From Acetobacteraceae bacterium (GTDB lineage: Bacteria; Pseudomonadota; Alphaproteobacteria; Acetobacterales; Acetobacteraceae): a stretch of DNA of 5,644 nt. The notes beneath the pieces were generated by a model that was given only the letters and a program-made list of their open reading frames with translations, did no database searches and was not told where the DNA came from. The stretch covers positions 1 to 5,644 of the forward strand of contig DAHWNE010000083.1 in assembly GCA_027340195.1 (NCBI GenBank). Direction: 5' to 3'. Position 1 is the stretch's first letter, and each line of letters opens with the position of its first letter. Position numbers and translations under genes: made by a program. Below are positions 4,963 through 5,644 of this stretch, piece after piece.

Positions 4963-5644
4963 ATGCACCGCATCGGCATCGTCATCCCGGCCCATGACGC
5001 CGCGCCCTGGATCGGCGCCGCGCTCGACTCGCTGATGGCGCAGAGCCGGACCGACTGGACCGCGGTGGTGGTCGATGACGGCTCGACCGATGCCACCGCC
5101 GCGATCGTGGCCGGCTGGGGGGATGCGCGGGTGCGGCTGGTCCGCCAGGCGCGCGCCGGGGTGTCGGCGGCGCGCAACCGCGGGGTCGTGGCGCTGGGGC
5201 CGGTGGCGTGCGTGCTGTTCCTGGATGCCGATGACCGTCTGGCGGCGGACGCGCTGGGCCGGCTCGGCGCGGCGCTGGAGGCGGCGCCGGGGGCGGTGGC
5301 GGCGGTGGGGGCGTTCGGCGGTATCGCCGAGGACGGGCGCCGGGAGCGGACGAAACCGCCGCCGCGCGGGGGCGATCTGCTGGCGCGGCTGTTGACGCGC
5401 AACCTGTTCGCCAACGGTGGGCATGTGCTGATCCGCGCCGCCGCGCTGGCCCGCGCCGGCGGGTTCCGCCCGGAGCTCGCTTTCGCCGAGGATTGGGAGT
5501 TCTGGGTGCGCCTCGCGCTGCTGGGGCCGTTCGTCGCCGCGCCCGGCCCGCCGGTGCTGTGGGTCAGCCGCCGCGCCGGCGGGGCCTGCCTCAGCCGCGC
5601 CGCCGACCCGGCCGCGCTGACCCCGGCGCTGGCGGCGGCCTATG
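4963..5644 (+). CDS. family 2 glycosyltransferase, 3' end outside the window
   Basis: An open frame runs from ATG 4963 past the window edge; 227 residues are visible. It is a GT-A fold glycosyltransferase that transfers a sugar from a nucleotide-sugar donor, probably in cell-surface polysaccharide or glycoconjugate synthesis at the cytoplasmic face. Evidence in order: the start MHRIGIVIPAHDAAPWIGAAL typical of GT2, the nucleotide-binding DDGSTD (38-43), AGVSAARNRG (65-74), the metal-binding D-x-D in FLDADD (D88-D90), and FAEDWEFWVRLAL (174-186) whose ED pair (E176-D177) holds the likely catalytic base region. No transmembrane segment is visible in the part seen. It begins 23 bp after the reductase stop; the Shine-Dalgarno is weak (CAGG, 4951-4954). 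It may be the last gene of the run or the first of a surface-polysaccharide set. Acceptor and donor are unknown. Confidence 0.9.
   Translation, partial: MHRIGIVIPAHDAAPWIGAALDSLMAQSRTDWTAVVVDDGSTDATAAIVAGWGDARVRLVRQARAGVSAARNRGVVALGPVACVLFLDADDRLAADALGRLGAALEAAPGAVAAVGAFGGIAEDGRRERTKPPPRGGDLLARLLTRNLFANGGHVLIRAAALARAGGFRPELAFAEDWEFWVRLALLGPFVAAPGPPVLWVSRRAGGACLSRAADPAALTPALAAAY

Noticed and set aside
4936..5424. minus-strand open frames and a plus-strand frame at 5075-5395 over the glycosyltransferase
   Set aside because: The frame from 4963 encodes DDGSTD, a DxD motif and the ED motif in correct order, so the others are shadows.

Overview
The window is very GC-rich (well above 70% in most of the right-hand part). 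Its gene types and codon use suggest a high-GC alphaproteobacterium; an Acetobacteraceae (Roseomonas-like) origin is my best guess. That guess rests on overall look and not on a marker gene.

Layout. Bases 1-227 hold the 5' end of a gene that resembles a bacterial AAA+ ATPase of the TRIP13/Pch2-like type. It is cut off before its Walker A motif by an insertion sequence. Bases 228-1500 are a complete ISAs1-family element: imperfect 19-bp terminal inverted repeats beginning CAGGGC and one intact minus-strand DDE transposase. The flanks show no target-site duplication, and the rest of the AAA+ gene does not resume on the right. The element therefore marks a rearrangement or deletion junction, not a simple insertion. 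Base composition also changes across it, from about 60% GC on the left flank to above 70% on the right.

Bases 1501-5644 carry five plus-strand genes, closely spaced and possibly co-transcribed: a small single-domain cupin (1581-1991), a short lipoprotein of unknown function starting at TTG (2052-2507), an amidase-signature hydrolase (2576-4018), a ketopantoate-reductase-family NAD(P)-dependent oxidoreductase (4022-4939), and the N-terminal 227 residues of a family 2 glycosyltransferase that runs off the window end (from 4963). Amidase and reductase are only 3 bp apart, with the reductase's Shine-Dalgarno inside the amidase's last codons, so they are very likely translationally coupled. No common pathway for all five genes is evident. 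The other genes look like ordinary chromosomal metabolic and envelope genes.

Smaller signals are a perfect 15-bp tandem duplication that repeats the lipoprotein's stop codon in frame, hairpins in the two intergenic gaps around the lipoprotein, and paired TGTCAC boxes one helical turn apart in the right end of the IS. I found no tRNA, rRNA, CRISPR array or riboswitch. No complete novel system is visible. The most intriguing item is the interrupted AAA+ gene, whose relatives sit in CBASS-type defence operons and whose partners would lie to the left of this window.
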